From: CAVSCR01 sp963726575 | GTDB lineage: Bacteria; Actinomycetota; Actinomycetes; JAHEKZ01 | Direction: 5' to 3' | NCBI GenBank assembly: GCA_963726575.1 | Contig: CAVSCR010000005.1 | Span: 62,001 to 126,000, forward strand | Length of the DNA stretch: 64,000 nucleotides | Shown: positions 43,393-51,730 of the stretch, in pieces | Layout of the letters: every line of letters starts with the position of its first letter | Numbering within the stretch: position 1 is the first letter of the stretch | Position numbers and translations under genes: made by a program | The notes under the pieces: model-generated | Told to the model about the DNA's origin: nothing | Databases searched by the model: none | Seen by the model: the letters and a program-made list of their open reading frames with translations, nothing else

Positions 43393-44837
43393 CCGCTCAC
43401 GTGGCCGTGGTCGGAGGTGGCGTGGCCGGGCTCAGCGCTGCGCACGGCCTGCGGCAGGCACTCGGCCCGACAGCGCAGATCACCGTGTTCGAGGCGGCTG
43501 CGCAGATCGGCGGCAAGGTCACCGGCAGCGAGGTCGGGGGAGTCGTCGTCGACGAAGGCGCGGAGTCGTTGCTGACCCGCCGGCCGGAGGCGATCGACCT
43601 GGTCGGCGAGCTCGGTCTCGGCAACAGCCTCGAGGCGCCCGCAACGGGTGGCGCGTCGGTGTTCGTCGGTGGTCGCCTGCGCCGGCTGCCCTCGCACCAG
43701 CTCATGGGCATTCCCACCGACCTGCGCGAGCTCGCCGCCGGAGACTTGTTGTCGGTGCCGGGCCTGCTGCGCCTGCCGCTCGACTTCGTGCTGCCGCGCA
43801 CCCGCATCGACGGCGATGTGTCGCTCGGAGAGTTCGTGACTCATCGACTCGGTCGGGAGGTCGTGGACCGGCTGGTCGAGCCGTTGCTGGGCGGTGTGTA
43901 CGCAGGGCACGCCGACGACCTGTCGCTGGACGCCACGTTGCCGCAGCTGGGCACGGCCGCGCGGATGCAACCGTCGTTGCTCCACGCTGCCCGTGATCTG
44001 CAGCGCTCGGGAACCGCCACGACCGCGCAGCCGTTCGCGTCGTTGCGGGGCGGCATGTGGCAGCTGCCGCTGGCGATCGCTGACGCGGCCGGCGCGACTA
44101 TCCGCACGCACACCGCGGTGACGGCGCTGCGTCGGTCTCCCGGCGGTTGGCAGCTGACGCTCGGCAGTGGCCGCGGTGCGCAGCAGGCCTACGCCGACGC
44201 GGTCGTGGTCGCGGTCCCAGCGGGTCCGGCGGCCGTCCTGCTCCAACGCGTCGCCCCGGCGGCTGCGGCCGACCTTGCCCAGCTCGAGTACGCCAGCGTC
44301 GCCCTGATCACCTACGTGCTCCCTCGTTCGGCGACCGAGCACCTCCCTCGGGGCTCGGGGTACTTGGTTCCGCCGTCGGAGGCCCGCGTGGTGAAGGCCG
44401 CCACGTTCTCGACCGCAAAGTGGAAGTGGCTGGCGAGCCAGGCGCCGGGCCGGTCGGTCATCCGGTGCTCGGTCGGACGCTTCGGGGAGACCCACGATCT
44501 GCAGCGCGACGACGCCGAGCTCGGCTGGGTCGCGTTCCAGGAGCTGCAGGCTGCGGTCGGGCCGCTCGGTGTTCCCCTGGCCACGCGCGTCACGCGTTGG
44601 GATGAGGCCTTGCCGCAGTACCGCGTGGGGCACTTGGCGCGGGTGGCCCGGATCCGCGCCGGCGTGGCCCGGCATCCCGCGTTGGCCGTGTGCGGCGCCG
44701 CCTACGACGGGGTCGGCATCCCAGCGAGCATCAGCAGCGCCCACGGTGCCGTGCGCGAGATCGTGCGGGCGCTATCGCAGGCTGGCGGTCATCGTGCCGC
44801 CGCCGGCGATCAGAGCAAGGGGAGAATGGACGCATGA
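43389..44837 (+). CDS. cgoX: Coproporphyrinogen III oxidase (oxygen-dependent, HemY-type)
   Basis: Oxidises coproporphyrinogen III to coproporphyrin III with FAD. The 482-residue protein starts VAVVGGGVAGLSAAHGLRQA (FAD Rossmann motif) and has EPLLGGVYAGHADDLSLDAT and C-terminal VCGAAYDGVGIPASISSAHG, typical of the HemG/HemY family. It is placed between hemE and chdC. Its last bases overlap the chdC ATG. Confidence 0.92.
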   Translation: MTAHVAVVGGGVAGLSAAHGLRQALGPTAQITVFEAAAQIGGKVTGSEVGGVVVDEGAESLLTRRPEAIDLVGELGLGNSLEAPATGGASVFVGGRLRRLPSHQLMGIPTDLRELAAGDLLSVPGLLRLPLDFVLPRTRIDGDVSLGEFVTHRLGREVVDRLVEPLLGGVYAGHADDLSLDATLPQLGTAARMQPSLLHAARDLQRSGTATTAQPFASLRGGMWQLPLAIADAAGATIRTHTAVTALRRSPGGWQLTLGSGRGAQQAYADAVVVAVPAGPAAVLLQRVAPAAAADLAQLEYASVALITYVLPRSATEHLPRGSGYLVPPSEARVVKAATFSTAKWKWLASQAPGRSVIRCSVGRFGETHDLQRDDAELGWVAFQELQAAVGPLGVPLATRVTRWDEALPQYRVGHLARVARIRAGVARHPALAVCGAAYDGVGIPASISSAHGAVREIVRALSQAGGHRAAAGDQSKGRMDA

Positions 44838-45565
44838 GTGCCGAGTCGAACATCGTCGGTCCTGCCGGTCGCACGGTGACCGGCAAGCAGGCGCGCGACC
44901 TCAACGACGTGGTCCGCTACACGATGTGGTCGGTCTTCAAGGCCGGAGCCAGGTTGCCTGAGGACCGCGCGACGTTGGCGGGCGAGGTGGACGCACTGTT
45001 CGAACAGCTCGCGGCGAAGGACGTGGTCGTGCGCGGCGTCTACGACGTGCAGGGCCTGCGGGCCGACGCCGATCTCATGGTCTGGTGGCACTCGGAGTCG
45101 TCCGACGATCTGCAGGACGCCTACGCACGTCTGCGCCGGACCGAACTGGGCCAGCTCCTCGAGCCGGTGTGGTCGGTCATGGCGCTGCACCGGCCGGCGG
45201 AGTTCAACAAGAGTCACGTGCCCGCATTCCTCGCCGACGAGCTCGCTCGCGGGTACCTGTGCGTCTACCCGTTCGTGCGCTCGTACGACTGGTACGTGCT
45301 TCCCGAGGACGAGCGGCGCGAGATGCTGGCCGAACACGGTCAGATGGCCCGCGGGTTCCCCGACGTGCGCGCCAACACGGTGTCGGCGTTCGCGCTGGGT
45401 GACTATGAGTGGATCCTGGCCTTCGAGGCCGACGAGCTGCACCGCATCGTCGACCTGATGCGACATCTGCGTGCTTCCCGCGCCCGGCTCCACGTGCGCG
45501 AGGAGCTCCCCTTCTACACCGGCCGCCGCCGCCCGGTCGGTGAGATCGTCGCGTCGCTGCCGTAA
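44834..45565 (+). CDS. chdC: Coprohaem decarboxylase (HemQ)
   Basis: Converts coprohaem III to haem b by two oxidative decarboxylations with H2O2. The 243-residue protein has LNDVVRYTMWSVFKAGARLP and CVYPFVRSYDWYVLPEDERR, whose Tyr lies in the YPFVRSY segment typical of ChdC. It completes the coproporphyrin-dependent route: HemE, CgoX, CpfC (at 14.4 kb) and ChdC. ATG at 44834 overlaps the cgoX stop by 4 bp. Confidence 0.94.
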   Translation: MSAESNIVGPAGRTVTGKQARDLNDVVRYTMWSVFKAGARLPEDRATLAGEVDALFEQLAAKDVVVRGVYDVQGLRADADLMVWWHSESSDDLQDAYARLRRTELGQLLEPVWSVMALHRPAEFNKSHVPAFLADELARGYLCVYPFVRSYDWYVLPEDERREMLAEHGQMARGFPDVRANTVSAFALGDYEWILAFEADELHRIVDLMRHLRASRARLHVREELPFYTGRRRPVGEIVASLP

Positions 45566-45614
45566 CGGGGGGGCGCGGCGCTAACCTTCGAGCACGCGGT
45601 TCGAGGAGGCAGCC

Positions 45615-46169
45615 ATGGGCAACGCCGTCATCGTCATCGGGACGTATCCGAACCGCCGACTCGCCGAGGTCGACTACGAGGACATCGCCCGCAACCGTGA
45701 CCTGCTGCGCGCCGAGAAGGTCTACGCGGTAGCGCTCGTCGAGCGCACCGACAGCGGCAAGATCAAGGTCGTCAACTCACTGGAGCCCGACACCGAGCAC
45801 GCGGCGATCTCGGGAACGGTCGTGGGCGCACTGGTGGGCTTCTTGTTCCCGCCCGCCATCTTCGTCACCACCGTCGCCGGACTCGGCATCGGGCGGGTGG
45901 CCGGACACCTGTGGCGGGGCATCTCGCGCAAGGACCTGCTCGAGCTCGGCACCGCCCTGGACTCCGGAGAGGGTGCGGTGCTCGTGTTCGGGGCGCAGCT
46001 GCCCGAGGCGATCGAGGCCGTCCTTCCCTCCGCCAGCCAGATCGCTCACCGCGAGACCAGCCACAAGCACGAGGACATCGAGGCGCTGATCGCCGAGCTG
46101 CGCACCGAACACGCTTCGGGGGAGACCACCGTGGCCGAGTCCGAGCCGGCGAGCGGTCCCGCTGACTGA
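45615..46169 (+). CDS. DUF1269-family membrane protein
   Basis: A 184-residue protein with N-terminal IVIGTYPNRRLAEVDYEDI, a Gly-rich hydrophobic segment at about residues 60-95 (ISGTVVGALVGFLFPPAIFV), and an acidic C-terminal tail. The pattern matches DUF1269, which occurs near stress genes; function is unknown. RBS GAGGAGG precedes the ATG. It follows chdC by 50 bp and may be cotranscribed. Confidence 0.78.
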   Translation: MGNAVIVIGTYPNRRLAEVDYEDIARNRDLLRAEKVYAVALVERTDSGKIKVVNSLEPDTEHAAISGTVVGALVGFLFPPAIFVTTVAGLGIGRVAGHLWRGISRKDLLELGTALDSGEGAVLVFGAQLPEAIEAVLPSASQIAHRETSHKHEDIEALIAELRTEHASGETTVAESEPASGPAD

Positions 46170-46202
46170 CGGCTACCCCGGACCGAGTGCTCGCCTGGCA
46201 GT

Positions 46203-46266
46203 TGTTGATCAAGGAGTAGATGTCGTCATTTCATGATCAACATGCACATCACGTCCAAGATCAACA
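46203..46266. repeat. AT-rich intergenic inverted repeat with three GATCAACA-type copies
   Basis: TGTTGATCA (46203-46211) and its exact complement TGATCAACA (46234-46242) can pair over a 22-nt loop; a further GATCAACA lies at 46259-46266. The 113-bp gap is markedly less GC-rich than everything around it. It may be a dispersed intergenic element or bidirectional terminator between the convergent DUF1269 and msrB genes. I recall similar TGATCAACA-rich gaps in other actinobacteria, but cannot verify it. Confidence 0.6.
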
Positions 46267-46282
46267 GATGGGGGGCGGGGTC

Positions 46283-46687
46283 TCAGGGCTCGGGGTCCAG
46301 GCGCAGGCTGACCGAGTTGATGCAGTAGCGCTGGTCGGTGGGGGTGTCGTACCCCTCGCCCTCGAAGACGTGGCCGAGATGGGAGTTGCAGTTGGCGCAG
46401 CGCACCTCGGTGCGCGCCATGCCGTGCGAACGGTCGTTGATCAGCACGACGGCATCGTCGTCGTTCGGCTGGTAGAAGGACGGCCAACCGCAGTGGCTCT
46501 CGAACTTGGCCCGCGACGGGAACAGCGCAGCTCCACAGGCGCGGCAGTGGTACATGCCCGGCGTCGCGGTGTCGACGTACTCGCCGGTGAACGCCGGCTC
46601 GGTGCCCGCCCGGCGCAAGACGTTGTACTCGGCGGGAGTGAGGACCTCCGCCCATTCGGCCTCGGTTCGCGTGGTCGCAGCATCCAT
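46283..46687 (-). CDS. msrB: Peptide methionine-R-sulfoxide reductase
   Basis: Repairs the R form of methionine sulfoxide in proteins. The 134-residue protein has structural zinc pairs CRAC and CANC, FESHCGWPSFYQPNDDDAVV, and the catalytic Cys in RYCINSVSLRLDP near the end. The ATG at 46687 gives the normal length; the upstream frame continues without similarity. Its place after the haem genes matches M. tuberculosis msrB. Confidence 0.93.
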   Translation of the reverse strand: MDAATTRTEAEWAEVLTPAEYNVLRRAGTEPAFTGEYVDTATPGMYHCRACGAALFPSRAKFESHCGWPSFYQPNDDDAVVLINDRSHGMARTEVRCANCNSHLGHVFEGEGYDTPTDQRYCINSVSLRLDPEP

Positions 46688-46796
46688 GTGCACGACGCTA
46701 GGTGGCGGCGCGCCGATCCGCCAGCGGCGGCTGCTTACGAGGCGGTGACGTCGTGTGCGGCGGCCGCCAGATCGGCGACGTGGGTAGCGTGCGGTC

Positions 46797-47828
46797 ATGG
46801 CACGTGAGCGGGAGCCGGCCGTGGAGCTGGAGGTGGCTGGGCGCGAGGTGAAGGTGTCGAGCCCGTCCAAGCCCTACTACCCCCAGCTTGGCGAGGCCGG
46901 AACCAAGCTGCGTGTGGTCGAGTACTACGCGGCAGTCGGTGAGGTGCTGCTCGACGCGATCGGCGACCGACCGACGTATCTGCAGCGCTACCCCGAGGGC
47001 CTGGCCGGCGACGAGGTGTACCAGAAGCGGCTCCCGCAGCACGCCCCGGACTGGATCGGGCGGGCGCACATCTCGTTCCCCAGCGGGCGCACCGCCGACG
47101 CCATGTGCGCCCACGAACCCGCGACCGGCGCCTGGGCGGCCAACTACGGCACGCTGACGTTCCACCCCTGGCCGTCGCGCTGCGCCGACTCCGAGCACCC
47201 CGACCGCCTGCGGATCGACCTCGACCCCCAGCCGGGGACCGACTTCGACGATGCGCGCCGGGTGGCGATCGACCTGCTGCGCCCAGCGCTCGACGAGCTC
47301 GGCTACGTCGGGTTCCCGAAGACGTCTGGAGGTCGCGGGGTGCACGTCGACGTGGCCATCGAGCCGCAGTGGACCCAGCACGAGGTGCGCCGGGCGGCAC
47401 TGGCCCTGGCCCGCGAACTCGCCCGTCGGGCACCGGAGCTGGTGACGGCGTTGTGGTGGAAGGAGGAGCGCGGCGAACGCGTTTTCGTCGACTTCAACCA
47501 GAACGCTCGCGACCGGACGATCGCCTCTGCCTACAGCCTGCGGGCCAACCACCGGGCCACGGTGAGCACGCCCGTGACGTGGGCCGAGCTGGCGCAGGTC
47601 GATCCCGACGACTTCACCATCAGCACCGTGCCGGACCGGGTCGCGACGATCGGGGACCCGAACGCCGCGCTGGGCGCCCGGCTGTTCTCCCTCGACCCGC
47701 TGCTGGCGTGGGTCGATCGCGACGAGCGCGAGTTCGGCGAGGGCGAGGCTCCGTTCCCCCCCAACTACCCCAAGGTCGAGGGCGAGCCGAAGCGGGTGCA
47801 GCCCAGTCGGGCGCGTCACGAGGAGTGA
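46797..47828 (+). CDS. LigD-type non-homologous end-joining polymerase domain
   Basis: A stand-alone 343-residue primase-polymerase (PolDom, archaeo-eukaryotic primase superfamily). The active-site Asp pair is in LRIDLDPQPGTDFDD, followed by FPKTSGGRGVHVDVAIEPQW and the Lys/Arg-rich RVFVDFNQNARDRTIASAYS. Such enzymes fill gaps during Ku-dependent end joining. Here it is not fused to a ligase or nuclease; a stand-alone ligase lies 2.8 kb downstream on the opposite strand, and no ku gene is in the window. Confidence 0.92.
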   Translation: MAREREPAVELEVAGREVKVSSPSKPYYPQLGEAGTKLRVVEYYAAVGEVLLDAIGDRPTYLQRYPEGLAGDEVYQKRLPQHAPDWIGRAHISFPSGRTADAMCAHEPATGAWAANYGTLTFHPWPSRCADSEHPDRLRIDLDPQPGTDFDDARRVAIDLLRPALDELGYVGFPKTSGGRGVHVDVAIEPQWTQHEVRRAALALARELARRAPELVTALWWKEERGERVFVDFNQNARDRTIASAYSLRANHRATVSTPVTWAELAQVDPDDFTISTVPDRVATIGDPNAALGARLFSLDPLLAWVDRDEREFGEGEAPFPPNYPKVEGEPKRVQPSRARHEE

Positions 47829-47928
47829 CTGTCGTGATCGCTTTCGTGACGTCGTGGACGTCGTCGCCGGCCGGTCCTACGGTGTGGCCGATGCGGCCAG
47901 ACGGGCTGCCTGCCTGAAGGGCCGTCCC

Positions 47929-49554
47929 ATGGCCACTTCCCCTCGTCGCCTGAGGCGCACCGTCGCCGTCGTCCTGACCCTGCTCGCCGGGGCCCTCGCG
48001 GCACCCTCGTCGGCGGCCGCTCACCCCGGCAGCCCTGGGGGTGCCGGACGTCACGGGTCGGGCCGCCACGTGCTGACCGTCGGTCACTTCCACGGCGTCA
48101 GCGGCGACTTTGCCACCATCCAGGCCGCCGTCGACGCCGCGCGCTCCGGCGACATCATTCTGATCGCCCCAGGCGACTACCACGAGTCGGCCACCAGCAG
48201 CGCCGGCGTCCTGATCACGACGCCACGGCTGCACCTGATCGGCATGAACCGCAACCGCGTGATCGTGGACGGCACGAAGCTGGGTGGCCCGCGGCCATGC
48301 GCTGCCGGCGCGGCCTGGCAGCGGGTGACGGCAGACGGGCGCAACGGCATCGTGGTCGATGCGGCGTCCGGGGTGACGATCAGCAATCTCACGGTGTGCA
48401 ACTACCTCACCGGATCCGTCAGCGGTGAGGGCGGCAACGAGATCTGGTGGAACGGTGGTGACGGCAGCGCGACGATCGGCATGGGTGCCTGGGCCGGGAG
48501 CTACCTGTCGGCCACGTCGACGTACTACTCCGACCAGGTCCACGGGCAGTACGGCCTGTTCGCCTCGAATGCGTCTGGACCGGGGCACTGGTTCCGTACC
48601 TACGCGAGCAACATGCTCGACTCCGACTACTACGTGGGAGCCTGCCGGCGCACCTGCGACGCGACGCTGAACCACGTCTGGGCGCAGAACTCCGCACTGG
48701 GGTACTCCGGAACGAACGCGGGCGGTCGACTCGTGATCGAGAACAGCCGTTTCGACCACAACCGCGTCGGTCTCGCGCCGAACTCCCTGAACAATGACGA
48801 CGCCCCGCCGCCGCAGAACGGTGCGTGCCCGGGTCACGACGCAGTTCCCTGCCTGGTGATCCGACACAACCTGGTGCAGGACAACAACCAGGTGTCGGCG
48901 CCGGGTGGTTGGGCACCGATCGGCGTGGGCATCGAGATCGCCGGTGGGCGCAACGACAAGGTCGTGGGCAATGTCGTGCGCCACCAGGGGTCGTGGGGGA
49001 TCTTGGTCAACGACTTCCCCGACTTCGAGACCCCACCACCGGCGTCCACCTGCCAGCAGAGCCTCGCCGACTACTCAGCGCCGCTGCTGGGCACCGTTCC
49101 CTGCTACTTCGCCGCGTTCGGCAACCGGATCCAGCACAACGTGATGTCGGACAACGGCTGGTACGGCAACCTCACCAACGGTGACCTGGCCGAGGCGACA
49201 GCGGCCGCGGCCCGCTCCGCCATGGACTACGCCGACGGGAACTGCTGGAACGCGAACCTGAGCCCCACCGGGGAGCCCGCCTCGCAGTACCCGCTGCTGT
49301 CGACCAGGTGCGCAGCGCCGAACGGCGTCGACGGCCTGTACGACAACGGCGGTCTGTTGTTCGCCGAGGTGGCCTGCGCATCGGTCACCGACCTCACGGC
49401 GGTGGGCTGCGCTGCGTTGCCACCGGGCCAGGGCTACCCGGTGCAGACCCAAGTGACGCTGTTCCCGCGCCCGACCCACCTGGCCACCCGACCAGTGGCG
49501 TGCGCGAGCCTGCCGCCAGGAGAGGGACGCGCTACCTGCCTCGCCTGGCAGTGA
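47929..49554 (+). CDS. Secreted right-handed parallel beta-helix protein
   Basis: A 541-residue exported protein. The signal peptide spans residues 1-31 (MATSPRRLRRTVAVVLTLLA with an AAPSSAAAH cleavage zone). The mature part starts with FATIQAAVDAARSGDIILIA, typical of pectate-lyase-like beta-helices, and repeats N-R/N-x-V coils such as NSRFDHNRVG, IRHNLVQDNN and VGNVVRHQG. Several paired Cys imply disulfides. Enzymatic activity (polysaccharide lyase or hydrolase) is possible but no catalytic signature is certain. The ATG at 47929 follows GAAGGG; 101 bp separate it from the polymerase gene. Confidence 0.85.
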   Translation: MATSPRRLRRTVAVVLTLLAGALAAPSSAAAHPGSPGGAGRHGSGRHVLTVGHFHGVSGDFATIQAAVDAARSGDIILIAPGDYHESATSSAGVLITTPRLHLIGMNRNRVIVDGTKLGGPRPCAAGAAWQRVTADGRNGIVVDAASGVTISNLTVCNYLTGSVSGEGGNEIWWNGGDGSATIGMGAWAGSYLSATSTYYSDQVHGQYGLFASNASGPGHWFRTYASNMLDSDYYVGACRRTCDATLNHVWAQNSALGYSGTNAGGRLVIENSRFDHNRVGLAPNSLNNDDAPPPQNGACPGHDAVPCLVIRHNLVQDNNQVSAPGGWAPIGVGIEIAGGRNDKVVGNVVRHQGSWGILVNDFPDFETPPPASTCQQSLADYSAPLLGTVPCYFAAFGNRIQHNVMSDNGWYGNLTNGDLAEATAAAARSAMDYADGNCWNANLSPTGEPASQYPLLSTRCAAPNGVDGLYDNGGLLFAEVACASVTDLTAVGCAALPPGQGYPVQTQVTLFPRPTHLATRPVACASLPPGEGRATCLAWQ

Positions 49555-49563
49555 GGCGGTGGA

Positions 49564-50052
49564 TCAGCCGGCCGTGGCCAGGCGCGGAGGCGCCGAGGCG
49601 AGGTGACGGACCGGCTGGAACCGTCGTTCCAGGTCGTGAGTGGCGCACGCCATGCCGGCGTCCTGGTCGAAGCGGACGGTGATCTGCGGGCTCTGGCCCG
49701 TCAGGCCCTCACCGAGCCACGAGAACACCCCGCGTACCACGGTCGGGAAGCCGTTGCAGGTGGCATCCACCTCGCACGGCAGCGCGAACGCGGCGCAGGT
49801 GGTCAGCACCTCTGGGTGCCCGGCTCTGCCCAGCGCCGGAGTCGGCGCCGCGCAGCTCAAGGCGTACGGCTCGCCGGTGACGCGGACCCGCTCGACCACG
49901 ATCTCGCCGTCGTTGTCGCCGTCGTCCCCAAAGTCGGCGGCCGCTACCACAGCCGTCCTGATGGCCTTGCCCAATTCGCGTTCGGGATCCATACCGAGCC
50001 AAGAACGCACCCCATGGTCGGTACGGACGAACGCGCCCCAGTCGTCGTTCAT
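49564..50052 (-). CDS. Hypothetical protein with four Cys
   Basis: A 162-residue protein, not recognised. It includes WGAFVRTDHGVRSWLGMDPE at the start, an acidic stretch ADFGDDGDNDGEIVVERVRV, and Cys at LSCAAPTP and LTTCAAFALPCEVDATCNGF. No membrane helix or signal peptide is seen. It converges with the beta-helix gene (10-bp gap) and lies 65 bp after the small alpha/beta gene on the same strand. Confidence 0.55.
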   Translation of the reverse strand: MNDDWGAFVRTDHGVRSWLGMDPERELGKAIRTAVVAAADFGDDGDNDGEIVVERVRVTGEPYALSCAAPTPALGRAGHPEVLTTCAAFALPCEVDATCNGFPTVVRGVFSWLGEGLTGQSPQITVRFDQDAGMACATHDLERRFQPVRHLASAPPRLATAG

Positions 50053-50117
50053 ATGCTGAACCTCGGCGCCACCCGGCTGGGCCTTGACCCGCCGGCCCAG
50101 TTAGCCCGTTCGGGCCA

Positions 50118-50636
50118 TCAGCGAACGATCTGGTCGGTTCCGGCGATGAAGTGGAGCACCGGCGTCTCCCGGTGCTCGTGCTTGACCTGCTTGTAGATGC
50201 GGGTGCCCCAGTCGCGGCGCAGCACACCGTCGAGCCAGTGGGGTTCGGTGACCACGATGATCTCGATCGCGTCGAGCTCGATCGCCTTGGCCACGACGGC
50301 GGCCACCGGGTCGGCGGGCACGAGCTCGCCGGTGACCGTCATCGACGTCGGCGCCAGCAGCGTCAGCGACTCCGACAAGGCGTGCTGCGCGGTTCCCGCC
50401 GGTTCGGCGTCGTCCCGCACATCCGCGGCGAACTCGGAGAAGTCGGTACGGGCGACGTCGTCGACGAGCTCGTCCGCGTGGCTGATGGCGTGTTCGTCGG
50501 TTCCCTCGGGGACGCAGACGTGCAGGCGGACGTCGTCCTCGTCGGGGTGCAGCGTGTCGAGCCGCTCGACGTCGTGGGCGAGCAGCGCCTTTTCGGTGAG
50601 TACCAGCATCGTGAACACGCCTGCATCCTCTCCCAT
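50118..50636 (-). CDS. Universal-stress-protein-like small alpha/beta protein
   Basis: A 172-residue protein predicted as alternating strands and helices: MLVLTEKALLAHDVERLDTL at the start and IELDAIEIIVVTEPHWLDGV near residue 130, then RDWGTRIYKQVKHEHRETPV. This resembles the UspA fold without a clear ATP-binding GxxG9xGS signature. The ATG at 50636 overlaps the ligase stop by 4 bp; a GTG at 50618 preceded by GGAGAGG is an equally good start. Probably made in response to the same signal as the ligase. Confidence 0.65.
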   Translation of the reverse strand: MGEDAGVFTMLVLTEKALLAHDVERLDTLHPDEDDVRLHVCVPEGTDEHAISHADELVDDVARTDFSEFAADVRDDAEPAGTAQHALSESLTLLAPTSMTVTGELVPADPVAAVVAKAIELDAIEIIVVTEPHWLDGVLRRDWGTRIYKQVKHEHRETPVLHFIAGTDQIVR

Positions 50637-51730
50637 CACGGACCAGCACCCAGCACCTGGCTCAGGTCGAACGCGACGGGTCGCTCGAGCTGGGTGTAGG
50701 TGCACGACGCCGGCTCGCGGTCGGAGCGCCAACGACGGAACTGAGTGGTGTGCCGGAACCGAGTGCCCTGCAGGTGGTCGTAGGCCACCTCGGCGACCAG
50801 CTCGGGGCGCAGCGGGACCCAGGACAGGTCCTTGCCGGCGTTCCACCGAGACGTCGCGCCGGGCCTGCGCTCGGCGTCGGTCGGCTCCTGCGCCCAGGCC
50901 TCCCACGGGTGCCCGGTGAGGTCGGTGAGCCGGTGAGGCTCCAGCAGCTCGACCAGGGACCGACGGGTCGCCATCGGGAACGACGCGGACACTCCCACGT
51001 GCTGCAGGAAGCCGGCCTCGTCGTACAGCCCGAGCAGCAGCGAGCCCACCACGTCGCCGGACTTGTGCCAGCGGAAGCCGGCGACCACGACGTCGGCCGT
51101 GCGCTCGTGCTTGATCTTGAACAGCGCCCGTTGGTCGGGCCGGTAGCCGTCGGCCAGCGGCTTGGCCACCACGCCGTCGAGTCCGGCCCCCTCGAACAGG
51201 TCGAACCACTGGGTCGCCAGGGCCTGGTCCTGCGTCGCGGGGGTCACGAAGAAGGGCGGCGGGACCGTGGACATCACCTCCTCCAGGCGGGCCCGTCGTT
51301 GCGCGAAGGGGGTGTCGATCAGGGAGTCGTCGTCGTGTGCGAGCAGGTCGAAGGCGACATAGGAGGCCGGCGTCTGCCCCGACAACATCGTGACGCGCGA
51401 CTCGGCCGGATGGATCCGGTCCAGGAGTCGCTCGAACTCCAGCCCCTTGCCACTGGCGATCACCAGCTCGCCGTCGAGCACGACGCGCGGAGGCAACAAT
51501 TGCTGCGCCGCCGCGACGACCTCGGGAAAGTAGCGCGTCAGAGGCTTCTCGTTGCGCGACCCCAGCACGACGTCGTCGCCATCGCGAAACAGCAGACAAC
51601 GGAAGCCGTCCCACTTGGGCTCGTAGAGCAGACCTCCGGCGACGCTGTCCGCTGCCGGCACGCCCTTGACCGCCTTGGCCAGCATCGGCTTCAGCGGCGG
51701 CATCACCGGAAGGTGCATCGAGTCGCTCAC
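50636..51730 (-). CDS. ligC: ATP-dependent DNA ligase (LigC-like)
   Basis: A 364-residue ligase that adenylates a Lys and seals nicks. Motif I is EPKWDGFR (about residue 38), motif III SYVAFDLLAHD, motif IV LDGVVAKP, motif V RALFKIKHERTADVVVAGF, and the OB-fold domain spans about 230-350. It lacks polymerase and nuclease domains and so resembles mycobacterial LigC. With the stand-alone polymerase domain at 46.8 kb it could form a two-piece end-joining system. The start lies 4 bp into the RibD-like stop, coupling the genes. Confidence 0.93.
   Translation of the reverse strand: MSDSMHLPVMPPLKPMLAKAVKGVPAADSVAGGLLYEPKWDGFRCLLFRDGDDVVLGSRNEKPLTRYFPEVVAAAQQLLPPRVVLDGELVIASGKGLEFERLLDRIHPAESRVTMLSGQTPASYVAFDLLAHDDDSLIDTPFAQRRARLEEVMSTVPPPFFVTPATQDQALATQWFDLFEGAGLDGVVAKPLADGYRPDQRALFKIKHERTADVVVAGFRWHKSGDVVGSLLLGLYDEAGFLQHVGVSASFPMATRRSLVELLEPHRLTDLTGHPWEAWAQEPTDAERRPGATSRWNAGKDLSWVPLRPELVAEVAYDHLQGTRFRHTTQFRRWRSDREPASCTYTQLERPVAFDLSQVLGAGP

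Noticed and set aside
46203..46266. CRISPR repeat
   Set aside because: Only two or three short half-sites with unequal spacing, no regular spacers and no cas genes nearby.
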